The notes under the pieces were generated by a model, which did no database searches, was not told the origin of the DNA, and was given only the letters and a program-made list of their open reading frames with translations. The position numbers and the translations under genes are program-made. 64,000 nucleotides of DNA from an uncultured Alphaproteobacteria bacterium (lineage in GTDB: Bacteria; Pseudomonadota; Alphaproteobacteria; Rhizobiales; Ancalomicrobiaceae), in the NCBI GenBank assembly GCA_937892955.1, contig CALBKH010000012.1, positions 52,427 to 116,426 on the forward strand. The letters run 5' to 3'. How positions within the stretch are numbered: the stretch's first letter is position 1; each line of letters begins with the position of its first letter. This document shows positions 26,871-35,802 of the stretch, in pieces.

Positions 26871-27515
26871 ATGTTGTCCTGGTTCCGGGCGATCATGCCC
26901 AAGGAAGACGGTTTCTTCGACATGTTCGAGCGCCAGTCGAAGGTGCTCGTCGCCGGCGCCGAGGCGCTGCATCGGCTGCTCTCCGGCGCGCCCGACATCG
27001 CCGCCGCCTGCGCCGAGGTGAAGCGCCACGAGAAGGCCGCCGACGACATCACCGCCGAAGTGCTGCTGGCGGTGCGCCGCTCCTTCATCACCCCCTTCGA
27101 CCGCGTCGACATCAAGGATCTGATCGAGTCGATGGACGACGCCATCGATCAGATGCACCAGACCGCCAAGGCCATCACCCTCTTCGAGGTGACCTCCTTC
27201 GACGAGCCGATGCGAGAGTTGGCGGCGATCGGCGTCGAAGCCGCGAAGCTGACGGTCGATGCGATCCCGCTCCTGCGCAAGATCGGCGCCAACGTCCACG
27301 CCATCAACGACTACGTGGTCAAGATCACCGAACTGGAGAGCCGCGCCGACAAGGTCCACGACCAGGGCCTCAAGGCGCTCTTCCTCGCCCATCGCCACTC
27401 CGATCCGATGGCCTTCACCGTCGGGGCCGAGATCTACGGCCATCTGGAGCGCGTCACCGACCGGTTCGAAGAAGTCGCCAACGAGATCTCCGGCATCGTC
27501 ATCGAACACGTCTGA
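26871..27515 (+). CDS. DUF47 (PhoU-like) protein paired with PiT transporter
   Basis: 214 residues, helical throughout, with the DUF47 patterns CAEVKRHEKAADDITAEVL and TPFDRVDIKDLIESMDDAID. DUF47 proteins usually occur directly before a PiT transporter and are believed to regulate phosphate uptake. Here pit begins 49 bp after the stop on the same strand. ATG at 26871. Confidence 0.9.
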   Translation: MLSWFRAIMPKEDGFFDMFERQSKVLVAGAEALHRLLSGAPDIAAACAEVKRHEKAADDITAEVLLAVRRSFITPFDRVDIKDLIESMDDAIDQMHQTAKAITLFEVTSFDEPMRELAAIGVEAAKLTVDAIPLLRKIGANVHAINDYVVKITELESRADKVHDQGLKALFLAHRHSDPMAFTVGAEIYGHLERVTDRFEEVANEISGIVIEHV

Positions 27516-27564
27516 CGGTTTCCGCCGCCCGCACGCCCGTTCTCCGTTTCGTGGACGAGGACCC

Positions 27565-28569
27565 ATGGACGCCACGCTCGCCCTGCCCCTTCTCATCGGG
27601 CTGATCGCCGTCGCGCTCGCCTTCGACTTCCTGAACGGCCTGCACGACGCGGCGAATTCGATCGCCACCATCGTCTCCACCCGGGTTCTGTCGCCGCAGT
27701 ACGCGGTGATGTGGGCGGCGTTCTTCAACTTCATCGCCTTCCTGTTCTTCGGCCTGCACGTCGCCCAGACCATCGGCAAGGGCATCGTCGAGGCCTCGAT
27801 CATCGACCCGCGCGTCGTCTTCGGCGCGCTCTCCGGCGCCATCGTCTGGAACGTCGTCACCTGGCTCGGGGGCATCCCGTCGTCGTCGTCGCACGCCCTC
27901 GTCGGCGGTCTCGTCGGCGCCGGCGTCGCCAAGGCCGGCGTCTCCGCCGTGGTGATGTCGGGCTTCATGAAGACCGCCTTCGCCATCGTGCTGTCGCCGT
28001 TGGTCGGCTTCACCCTGGCGCTCGTCCTCATGGTCGTCGTCAGTTGGGTCGGACGCCCGTTCACGCCCTTCGCCATCGACAAGAGCTTCCGCTCGCTGCA
28101 GTTCGTCTCGGCTTCGCTCTATTCGCTCGGCCACGGCGGCAACGACGCCCAGAAGACCATGGGCATCATCGCCGTGCTGCTCTATTCGCAGGGCCATCTC
28201 GGCGAGACCTTCCACGTGCCCTTCTGGGTGGTGATCACCTGTCAGGCGGCGATGGGTCTCGGCACCCTCTTCGGCGGCTGGCGCATCGTCCACACCATGG
28301 GTTCCAAGATCACCCGCCTCACCCCGATGCAGGGCTTCTGCGCCGAGACCGGCGGCGCCATCACCCTGTTCATGGCGACCGGCCTCGGCATCCCCGTCTC
28401 CACCACCCACACCATCACCGGCTCGATCATCGGCGTCGGCTCGGCCCGGCGCACCTCGGCCGTGCGCTGGAACATCGCCTCCGGCATCGTCGTCGCCTGG
28501 GTGGTGACCATCCCCGCCTCCGCCGCCATCGCCGCGGCGACCTGGTGGCTCGTCGGCCTGTTCGCCTGA
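27565..28569 (+). CDS. PiT-family inorganic phosphate transporter
   Basis: 334 residues with about nine or ten membrane segments. The two inverted PHO4 repeats are visible: FDFLNGLHDAANSIATIVST near the start and SLGHGGNDAQKTMGIIA in the second half; the conserved GIPSSSSHALVGGL and GIPVSTTHTITGSIIGVG blocks surround the transport site. It imports phosphate, likely by proton or sodium symport, in the inner membrane. It forms an operon with the DUF47 gene. Confidence 0.95.
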   Translation: MDATLALPLLIGLIAVALAFDFLNGLHDAANSIATIVSTRVLSPQYAVMWAAFFNFIAFLFFGLHVAQTIGKGIVEASIIDPRVVFGALSGAIVWNVVTWLGGIPSSSSHALVGGLVGAGVAKAGVSAVVMSGFMKTAFAIVLSPLVGFTLALVLMVVVSWVGRPFTPFAIDKSFRSLQFVSASLYSLGHGGNDAQKTMGIIAVLLYSQGHLGETFHVPFWVVITCQAAMGLGTLFGGWRIVHTMGSKITRLTPMQGFCAETGGAITLFMATGLGIPVSTTHTITGSIIGVGSARRTSAVRWNIASGIVVAWVVTIPASAAIAAATWWLVGLFA

Positions 28570-28707
28570 GGAGGACGGTGGGCGTCACCGTCGTGACGCG
28601 CCGCCGCCGTCTTTCGAACCGCTTCGCAGGTCAGTCTGGCCATTCGCCTGGAACGACTCGCGCGATCGGCGCATGCTTCCCGACCCATCCCCTCGCCCAC
28701 CCGCCCG

Positions 28708-29157
28708 ATGCCCAAGCCCGCCACCTCGAAATCCTCGCCCGAGAGGCTGCCGCAGATCGCCGCCCTGCCGATGCGCAAGGTCGACGGTCGCGTCGAGGTG
28801 TGCCTGGTGACGACGCGCGAGACCGGCCGCTGGACGGTGCCGAAGGGTTGGCCGATGAAGGGCGTGCCCGACCACCGAGCCGCCGCGATCGAGGCCGAAC
28901 AGGAGGCCGGTGTCGTCGGCAAGCCGCTGAAGAAGCCGCTCGGCACCTTCGACTACTGGAAGCGCCGCGCCGACCGCTTCGACCTCGTCCGCGTCACCGT
29001 CTATCGCCTGAAGGCGCGCAAGCTCCTCTCCACCTGGAAGGAGATGGCCGAACGGCAGGTGCGCTGGATGAGCCTCGACGACGCCGCCACCGCCGTCGAC
29101 GAGCCGGGTCTGAAGGCGATGCTGCGCGGCCTCGAGGCGAGCGCGCCGGCGAAGTGA
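28708..29157 (+). CDS. NUDIX hydrolase with a divergent catalytic box
   Basis: 149 residues. The fold is recognisable from the RWTVPKGWPMKG strand-loop and the helix AAIEAEQEAGVVG. In the NUDIX box (G-x5-E-x7-R-E-U-x-E-E-x-G-U) the Arg is replaced by Ile and the first Glu of the EE pair by Gln; the other two Glu are kept. Relatives hydrolyse diphosphoinositol polyphosphates or dinucleoside polyphosphates. It could be active with altered metal binding or be a non-catalytic homologue. The region after its stop is packed with hairpins. Confidence 0.8.
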   Translation: MPKPATSKSSPERLPQIAALPMRKVDGRVEVCLVTTRETGRWTVPKGWPMKGVPDHRAAAIEAEQEAGVVGKPLKKPLGTFDYWKRRADRFDLVRVTVYRLKARKLLSTWKEMAERQVRWMSLDDAATAVDEPGLKAMLRGLEASAPAK

Positions 29158-29162
29158 TGCGG

Positions 29163-29320
29163 AGTTCGGATGAACACATCCGAACGTCGTATTCCGTTCG
29201 TCCGAGAACCGTGTCCACACGAAGGGTTCCCGGACGAGTTAGGACCGGTCTGGCGAAGAGATCCTCCGGATCTCTTTCGGCGCCGAAGGCCGGAGACATC
29301 GACGTCCCGACCTTCGGAGA
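29163..29320. repeat. Cluster of hairpins between convergent NUDIX and chemoreceptor genes
   Basis: At least three stems follow one another: GTTCGGATG/CATCCGAAC with a 4-base loop; GTCCGAGAACC/GGGTTCCCGGAC (one mismatch); and CGAAGAGATCC/GGATCTCTTTCG with a 3-base loop. A fourth, CCGAAGG/CCTTCGG, is weaker. The run could act as a bidirectional terminator or be another mosaic palindromic element; it has no clear identity with family 1. Confidence 0.6.
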
Positions 29321-29325
29321 CGCGC

Positions 29326-31302
29326 TCACGCCGCCCGGAGATCGGCGAGGAAGCCGGCGACCGCCGCCTGCAACGCTTCCGCCTGATGGGTGAGTTCCCC
29401 GGCCGCCGACAACACCTGGGACGAAGCGGCGCTGGAGTTCTCCGCCGCCGCGCTCACCCCGGTGATGTTGGCGGAGACGTCGGACGCCCCCTGCGCCGCC
29501 TGTCCGACGTTGCGGGCGATCTCTCGCGTCGTCTCGCTCTGGCGGTCCACCGCCGTGGCGATCGCCCCGGCGATGCCGTTCATCGCCTCGATCGTGCTGC
29601 CGACCGAGGCCATGGCGCCGGCGGCGAGCTGCGTCGAGCCCTGGATCGCCTGCACCTGCGTGCCGATCTCCGCCGTGGCGTGGGCGGTCTGCTCGGCGAG
29701 CCCCTTGACCTCCTGTGCGACGATGGCGAAGCCCCGCCCCGCCTCGCCGGCGCGGGCCGCCTCGATGGTGGCGTTGAGCGCCAACAGGTTGGTCTTGGCC
29801 GCGATCTCCTGGATCAGCTGGATGATCGAACCGATGCGATCGGCGGCGACCGACAGATCGTTCACCTGGGTCCGCGTCGCCGCCGCTTCCGCCGTCGCCT
29901 TGGCGGCGATGCCGGACGACTCGGCCACCTGACGCCCAACCTCACGCACGGTGGCGGAGAGGTCTTCGGTCGCCACCGCGACGCTGCGGACGTTGGCGGC
30001 CGCCTCTTCCGAGGCGCCGGCCACCGCCACCGACTGGGCCGACACCTGTTCGGCCGACGCCGAGAGCGTCTGCGCCGCGATCTCGAGATCGCCGGCCGAT
30101 CGGGTGACCGTGGCGACCACCGCCCCGACCCGCCGCTCGAACTCCGCCGCCAGCTCGAACATCGCCTTGCGCCGGATCGCCTCGGCCCGCGACGCCTCCT
30201 CCGCCTGCATCGCCTCGAGCCGGCGCCTTTCGCGGGCGTTGTCGCGGAACACCGCGACCGCACGAGCCATCCGCCCCATCTCGTTGGTCCTGTCGCCGCC
30301 GGGAATCTCGACCTCGAGATCGCCACCGGCGAGCCGCACCATGCCTTCGGTCATCGTCCGGATCTGACGCGACACCGATCGGCCGATCAGACCGGCCACC
30401 GAACCGAGGATGAGGACGATCGCCGCGAAGGCCCGGATCATCCGGCTCTCGGTGACGCTCGCCGTTTCCGCCGCATCGGTCTTCGCCGCCGAGGCCGACG
30501 CCTCGCTCGCCCGTTCGAGGTCGGCGAGCCCGGCCTCGACGGTCCGGTGCGCCGTTTCCGCCGCGGCGCGGGCTTCGATCAACCCGCGATCGCCCGCGAC
30601 CCACCCGAGGAAATTGCGGCGGTAGATCTCGATCGACCGATCGAGACCGACCCGGTCCATCAATGGGACCTCGAGATCCATCGTCAGTTTGGCGAGCTGT
30701 TCCGCTCGCTTGGTGAAATCGCCGACGTATTTCTCGTCGTGGCGCAGCATGTAGTCCTTCTCGTGCCGGCGCATCATCAGGAGCAGCACCTGCGCCCTGG
30801 GATCGTCGAGCTTGCCCACGGTCTTCTCGATCTCGTGTGCCCCGGTTCTGAGATCGCCTTCGAGGCCCGACTGCGGATCGAGACCGATCTTCGTCCGTGT
30901 CTCCACCAGTTCGGCGAAACGCGCGCCGTAGGCCGACACACCGGCGGCCACCGCGTCGACCTTGCTCCGCAGGTCGCCGGCGCCGATCGCCGCGACCTCC
31001 TTGCCGAGAACCGCGATCTCGGCTTCCGCGATGCTGCGGAACTCGCCGTGGCGCGTCACCTCCCCGGCGTCGAGGGTCAGAAGGAACGCCTGCTCGGCAC
31101 GCCGCATCTGGAGGAGATCGCGATCGATGCGCCGCACCCGGTTGGCCGATCGGTCGGCCGCTTCCGCTTCCGCCAACTTCGCGTCTTCGTGGGCTTTGCC
31201 GGCGACGTGGATCGCACCGATGATCATCACGCTGGCGACGGCGATCACGACGATCGCGCCGAGTTGCGACCGCATTCCACAATTCGAAGCCCACTTCGCC
31301 AT
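29326..31302 (-). CDS. Methyl-accepting chemotaxis protein
   Basis: 658 residues. Topology: transmembrane helix near residues 13-32 (AIVVIAVASVMIIGAIHVAG), a helical periplasmic sensor of ~250 residues with the MRRHEKDYMLR pattern seen in bimodular four-helix sensors, a second membrane helix (AFAAIVLILGSVAGLIGR), HAMP (TEGMVRLAGGDLEVEIPG), and the signalling domain with hairpin tip IAAKTNLLALNATIEAARAG. There is no C-terminal CheR-tether pentapeptide. No che genes are nearby, so it is an orphan receptor acting with a cluster elsewhere. The ATG at 31302 is followed by a short N-terminal stretch. Confidence 0.93.
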   Translation of the reverse strand: MAKWASNCGMRSQLGAIVVIAVASVMIIGAIHVAGKAHEDAKLAEAEAADRSANRVRRIDRDLLQMRRAEQAFLLTLDAGEVTRHGEFRSIAEAEIAVLGKEVAAIGAGDLRSKVDAVAAGVSAYGARFAELVETRTKIGLDPQSGLEGDLRTGAHEIEKTVGKLDDPRAQVLLLMMRRHEKDYMLRHDEKYVGDFTKRAEQLAKLTMDLEVPLMDRVGLDRSIEIYRRNFLGWVAGDRGLIEARAAAETAHRTVEAGLADLERASEASASAAKTDAAETASVTESRMIRAFAAIVLILGSVAGLIGRSVSRQIRTMTEGMVRLAGGDLEVEIPGGDRTNEMGRMARAVAVFRDNARERRRLEAMQAEEASRAEAIRRKAMFELAAEFERRVGAVVATVTRSAGDLEIAAQTLSASAEQVSAQSVAVAGASEEAAANVRSVAVATEDLSATVREVGRQVAESSGIAAKATAEAAATRTQVNDLSVAADRIGSIIQLIQEIAAKTNLLALNATIEAARAGEAGRGFAIVAQEVKGLAEQTAHATAEIGTQVQAIQGSTQLAAGAMASVGSTIEAMNGIAGAIATAVDRQSETTREIARNVGQAAQGASDVSANITGVSAAAENSSAASSQVLSAAGELTHQAEALQAAVAGFLADLRAA

Positions 31303-31682
31303 CACCCGTTCTCCCCCAGGTTGACGGCCCAGTCGAACCGGAAGGTGGTTAACGCGCCGTATACACCTACGTGATTTCCCGCAGTTTCGGCGAAAAACTT
31401 CGGAATTCGACGATGTGACGCCGTTTCGTGACAGTAGAAGCTGAGGCGAACGGCAGAAAATGCGAACCATGATTCCGTCGAACACACCGAATCCGGACGA
31501 ACTTACGTCGCGTAATACATGAAGCCTCCGTCGAAACGCCCCGAGCCCGGACCAGTGCGGCGACCGGGGGCGAGCATCCACGGCCCGCCGGACGGCTTCT
31601 TTGCCGATGAAAACGGCATGTGCTACCGAATCGAGCAGAATGCCGGGCGAAACCGCTTCGTCCGCCCGCCACGGAGCCCCGC

Positions 31683-32276
31683 GTGCCGCGCCGTTTTCTC
31701 CATCGCCACCAGCCGCCCGCCACCGCGGCGCGCTGGCTCAAGGCCGGGCTCGGCGCCACGGCCGCCTTCGTCGTGATCTGGTTCCTCGGCGACGCCGCCG
31801 GCGTACCCTTCATCGTCGCGCCCCTCGGCGCCTCGGCGGTGCTGGTCTTCGGCATGCCCGAGAGCCCGCTGTCGCAACCGGCCAACGTGCTCGGCGGCCA
31901 CGCCGTCGCCGCCGCCATCTCGTTGATCGTCGACCATCTCGCCCCGCGCGGCCCGATCGTCCTCGCCGTCACCGTCGGCGCGGTGATCGCCCTGCTCGGC
32001 CTGATCCGCCTCACCCACCCGCCCGCCGGCGCCACCGCCCTGGTGGTGATGCTGACGCACCCCGACTGGTCGTTCCTGTTCACCCCGGTGATCGCCGGCT
32101 CGCTGGTGCTGGTCTTGACCGCCGTCCTCGTCCACCGCCTGCCGCCCCGCCTGATCTACCCGCTCCCCATCCCCGACAAGCCCCCGAAACGCCCCCCCGA
32201 CGGCGACGGCCCCAAGGTGGTGTTCGGTCAGGTGATCGGCGACGTGCGATCGCAGGCGACGGACGCCGAGCGGTGA
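31683..32276 (+). CDS. HPP family membrane protein
   Basis: 197 residues with four hydrophobic helices. The signature is LIRLTHPPAGATALVVML, including the HPP motif; PFIVAPLGASAVLVF and SPLSQPANVLGGH are also conserved. Plant and cyanobacterial relatives are linked to nitrite transport across chloroplast or cell membranes; a role here is unknown. Start taken as GTG 31683 because it has GGAG upstream and follows the basic N terminus well; an ATG at 31620 is in frame. The 380-bp upstream gap to the chemoreceptor holds no recognised feature. Confidence 0.8.
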   Translation: MPRRFLHRHQPPATAARWLKAGLGATAAFVVIWFLGDAAGVPFIVAPLGASAVLVFGMPESPLSQPANVLGGHAVAAAISLIVDHLAPRGPIVLAVTVGAVIALLGLIRLTHPPAGATALVVMLTHPDWSFLFTPVIAGSLVLVLTAVLVHRLPPRLIYPLPIPDKPPKRPPDGDGPKVVFGQVIGDVRSQATDAER

Positions 32277-32398
32277 GCGCCGCCTCACCCCGCCATCGCC
32301 CCACCCTCGCCGCATCCCTGCTATAGTCCGGCGGAACGAACAGAGAATCATCGGCCGGTGCGGCCGGCGATCACGATCAGGGATCCCCCTCGCAAGGC

Positions 32399-35131
32399 AT
32401 GACCAACGGTTTCGACTGGGACGACGACGACTGCCCTATCCCGCTGCCCGGCGCCCGCCCCGGGCGGGCGCGTGACCCTGCGCCGCCGCATCCCGCTCGC
32501 GGCCCCGGAGGCATCGCCGGCCGCGCGCCTCTCGACGCGCCCCCTCCCAGACCGGGCGGCATCGCCGCCCGCGCCGCGGCCGCCAACGCCCCCGCCCATC
32601 GGCCCGACTTCTTCCGCGGCCTCAACGACGAGCAGCGCCGCGCCATCGAGGCGACGGAAGGCTCGGTGCTGGTGCTCGCCGGCGCCGGCACCGGCAAGAC
32701 CCGGGTGCTGACCACCCGCATCGCCCATATTCTCTCCCAGGGCCTCGCCCGGCCCGGCGAAATCCTCGCCGTCACCTTCACCAACAAGGCGGCGCGCGAG
32801 ATGAAGGAGCGCATCGGCCGGCTCGTCGGCGAGCGGGTCGAGGGCATGCCCTGGCTCGGCACCTTCCACGCCATCGGTACCTGGATCCTGCGCCGCCACG
32901 CCGAGCTGGTGGGTCTCGGATCCGACTTCACCATCCTCGACATGGACGACCAGCTCAGGCTGATCAAGCAGATCATCCAGGCCGAGGGCATCGACGAGAA
33001 GCGCTGGCCGGCCCGCCAGTTCGCCGCCTTCATCGACGGCTGGAAGAACAAGGGGCTCGGCCCGAACGAGGTGCCGCCGCTGGAGGGCCGGGCCTTCGCC
33101 AACGGCAAGGGCGGCGACCTCTACCGCGCCTATCAGAACCGCTTGACGACGCTCAACGCCTGCGACTTCGGCGACCTTCTCCTCCACGTCATCCGCATCT
33201 GGAAGACGCATCCGGACGTGCTTTCCGACTGGCAGCGCCGCTTCCGCTACATCCTCGTCGACGAATATCAGGACACCAACGTCGCCCAGTACATCTGGCT
33301 GCGCCTGCTCGCGGTCGGCACCAAGAACGTCTGCTGCGTCGGCGACGACGACCAGTCGATCTACGGCTGGCGCGGCGCCGAGGTCGACAACATCCTGCGC
33401 TTCGAGAAGGACTTCCCGGGCGCCCTGGTGATCCGGCTGGAGCGCAACTATCGCTCCACCCCCCACATCCTCGCCTCTGCCTCCCACCTCATCGCCCACA
33501 ACGAGGGCCGATTGGGCAAGACGCTCTTCACCGAGGAGAACCACGACGACGCCGACAAGGTCACCGTCGCCAACGCCTGGGACAGCGAGGAAGAGGCCCG
33601 CTCGATCGGCGACGAGATCGAGAGCCTGCAGCGCAAGGGCCATGCGCTGAACGAGATCGCCATCCTGGTGCGCGCCTCCTTCCAGATGCGCGAATTCGAA
33701 GACCGCTTCGTCACCTTGGGGCTCCCCTACCGGGTCATCGGCGGCCCGCGCTTCTACGAGCGCATGGAGATCCGCGACGCGCTCGCCTACTTCCGCGTCG
33801 TTTCACAGCCGGCCGACGATCTCGCCTTCGAGCGCATCGTCAACACGCCGAAGCGCGGCCTCGGCGACGCCACCCTGCAACAGGTCCACGCGCTGGCCCG
33901 TCTCCAGGGCGTGCCGCTCACCGAGGCGTCGCGCCGCATCGTCGAGACCGAGGAGCTGAAGCCCAAGGCGCGCACCACGCTGAAGGGCCTCGTCCAGAGC
34001 TTCGAGCGCTGGCGCGGCCAACTCGATGCGCTCCCCCACACCGAACTCGCCGGCCTGATCCTCGACGAGTCCGGCTACACCGAGATGTGGCAGAACGACA
34101 AATCGGCCGAGGCGCCGGGGCGGCTGGAGAACCTCAAGGAACTCCTGAAGGCGATGGAGGACTACGAGAGCCTGCCCGCCTTCCTCGAGCACGTGTCGCT
34201 GGTGATGGACACCGAGAACGACGCCTCGCTCGACGCCGTCAACCTGATGACGCTGCACTCGGCCAAGGGCCTCGAATTCGAGACGGTTTTTCTCCCCGGC
34301 TGGGAGGAAGGCCTCTTCCCGCATCAACGGGCGCTCGACGAAGGCGGCCGCGCCGGGCTCGAGGAGGAGCGGCGACTGGCCTATGTCGGCATCACCCGCG
34401 CCAAGCGCCGCGCGCTGATCTGGTTCGCCACCAACCGCCGCATCCACGGCTCGTGGCAGTCGTCGATCCCCTCGCGCTTCCTCGACGAGTTGCCCGAGCC
34501 TCACGTCGAGATCCGCCAGTCGGGCTCGAGCTACGGCGGCTACGGCCGCTCGCGCTTCGATCAGGTGGAGCCCTTCGGCTCGACCTATTCGACGCCCGGC
34601 TGGCAGCGCGCCCAGGCGCAGAAGTCGGGCCGCACGGTGGGCGGCTACGGCTCGCATCACGACGACTACGACCAGACCGCCGAGACCCGCGCCGGCACCG
34701 ACCAGGGCTGGAGCGGCGCGGGGCGCGGCCGTTTCGGCGAAGCGCAGGGTAGGAACGGGCCGGGCGGCTTCTCGGACAGCGGCCGCGGCGATTTCCAGCG
34801 CGGCGACTGGTCGGGCGGAAGCGGATCACGCGGCGGTGGCTTCTCCGGCCGCGAGCGCGGCGACTGGTCCTCCGGCCGCGGCGACCGCGGTCCGTTGCGC
34901 GACCGCTGGGGCAACCCGATCCACGACAAGAAGGTCAAGGTGATCGAAGGCGCCCTCATCGCCAAGTCGATCGCCACCACCAAACCCAACTACGCCGTCG
35001 GCGACCGCGTCTTCCACCAGAAGTTCGGCAACGGCACGGTGGCGGAAGTGGACGGCGAGAAGCTGACGATCGATTTCGATCGGGCAGGAAGGAAGCGGGT
35101 GTTGGACGGGTTCGTCAGCCCGACGGGGTGA
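32399..35131 (+). CDS. UvrD/PcrA-type 3'-5' DNA helicase with RG-rich linker
   Basis: SF1A helicase for repair and conflict resolution. 910 residues. After a Pro/Arg-rich N terminus the helicase starts at LNDEQRRAIEATEGSVLVLAG; Walker A (AGAGTGKT) is at residues 94-101, the Walker B box is in ILVDEYQDTN, then DDDQSIYGWRGA, LERNYRS, and VI in VGITRAKRRA. Residues ~715-830 are disordered and rich in Gly, Arg and aromatic residues, with repeated G-R-G-D/DW units. A C-terminal Tudor-like domain follows (VFHQKFGNGTVAEV), the RNA-polymerase-binding module known in PcrA/UvrD. ATG at 32399. Confidence 0.93.
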   Translation: MTNGFDWDDDDCPIPLPGARPGRARDPAPPHPARGPGGIAGRAPLDAPPPRPGGIAARAAAANAPAHRPDFFRGLNDEQRRAIEATEGSVLVLAGAGTGKTRVLTTRIAHILSQGLARPGEILAVTFTNKAAREMKERIGRLVGERVEGMPWLGTFHAIGTWILRRHAELVGLGSDFTILDMDDQLRLIKQIIQAEGIDEKRWPARQFAAFIDGWKNKGLGPNEVPPLEGRAFANGKGGDLYRAYQNRLTTLNACDFGDLLLHVIRIWKTHPDVLSDWQRRFRYILVDEYQDTNVAQYIWLRLLAVGTKNVCCVGDDDQSIYGWRGAEVDNILRFEKDFPGALVIRLERNYRSTPHILASASHLIAHNEGRLGKTLFTEENHDDADKVTVANAWDSEEEARSIGDEIESLQRKGHALNEIAILVRASFQMREFEDRFVTLGLPYRVIGGPRFYERMEIRDALAYFRVVSQPADDLAFERIVNTPKRGLGDATLQQVHALARLQGVPLTEASRRIVETEELKPKARTTLKGLVQSFERWRGQLDALPHTELAGLILDESGYTEMWQNDKSAEAPGRLENLKELLKAMEDYESLPAFLEHVSLVMDTENDASLDAVNLMTLHSAKGLEFETVFLPGWEEGLFPHQRALDEGGRAGLEEERRLAYVGITRAKRRALIWFATNRRIHGSWQSSIPSRFLDELPEPHVEIRQSGSSYGGYGRSRFDQVEPFGSTYSTPGWQRAQAQKSGRTVGGYGSHHDDYDQTAETRAGTDQGWSGAGRGRFGEAQGRNGPGGFSDSGRGDFQRGDWSGGSGSRGGGFSGRERGDWSSGRGDRGPLRDRWGNPIHDKKVKVIEGALIAKSIATTKPNYAVGDRVFHQKFGNGTVAEVDGEKLTIDFDRAGRKRVLDGFVSPTG

Positions 35132-35370
35132 AGGGGAGCATTTACAAGAAAGGGCTGACTGCACTTACTAGGCGTGGACAGCTAAACAGATACTCGTTAA
35201 GATCATGGGCGGGTCGCTGCGCTAAATACTCATGTAAACGAAACGTCCAGGTGCTCTGCTACGGCGCATGAAGGTCTACTCCTCCTCTTATACGCATCAA
35301 CATCAACATGCCCGGTGACTGTCCGTCGAGTACGGACGAAGACGCATCCGCAAATCCCTCCCCCAGACGC

Positions 35371-35412
35371 AAAAAACCCCGGCGGTGAGGCCTTTCGCCT
35401 CCCATCCGGGGC
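35371..35412 (-). terminator. Strong Rho-independent terminator on the minus strand
   Basis: Read on the minus strand, CCCCGG...GAGGC, a GAAAG loop, GCCTC...CCGGGG is followed directly by TTTTTT. It is a complete intrinsic terminator with no annotated protein gene feeding into it from the higher-coordinate side, which suggests an untranslated transcript. Confidence 0.75.
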
Positions 35413-35540
35413 TTCCTGTGTGCCGTCCTCGATCGTTTCGCCCGCCAGTACATCCGTGGTCGACCCGAAGATCGGGGAGGCTTCCCGAGATCCTCGCCGC
35501 AGGCGGCGCCGATCTCCATGACTGCGATTGAACACCCCTA
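35371..35540 (-). ncRNA. Candidate small RNA ending at the minus-strand terminator
   Basis: The 670-bp region between the helicase and the next gene contains no convincing coding frame, but the minus strand ends in a strong terminator. The stretch upstream has further pairing (for example GATCTCGGGAAGCC/GGCTTCCCGAGATC-like elements and AGGCGGCGCC). A promoter-like TTCATACTTTCTTCACGAT lies near 35555-35537. The 5' end is a guess; no match to a known RNA family was recognised. The remaining part of the gap shows nothing else. Confidence 0.35.
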
Positions 35541-35802
35541 TCGTGAAGAAAGTATGAACGTCGTGGGGCGGTGATGTGACCGCGGCCCCCGCACGATCGC
35601 TCGCGGCGATGAAGCCGTGCCACCGTGTCCGTCACCCGTCACCGCCGGCGTCACCATCGGCGTCACCACCTCTCATCACGAGCGCCGATCATCACAACTC
35701 TCATACTTCATGAAAACGTTCGCCGTGACGGCGGCGACGCCATCCTCACGCTCCGTGGAATCGGCGGTGATCCACGATTCTCGCGGTGCTCGAGGGTGGA
35801 CC

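Noticed and set aside
35631..35667. Four GTCACC units upstream of the GT-C-like gene as operator
   Set aside because: Short units in a sequence biased toward TCACC; spacing 7, 12, 12 is not regular enough to claim a site.
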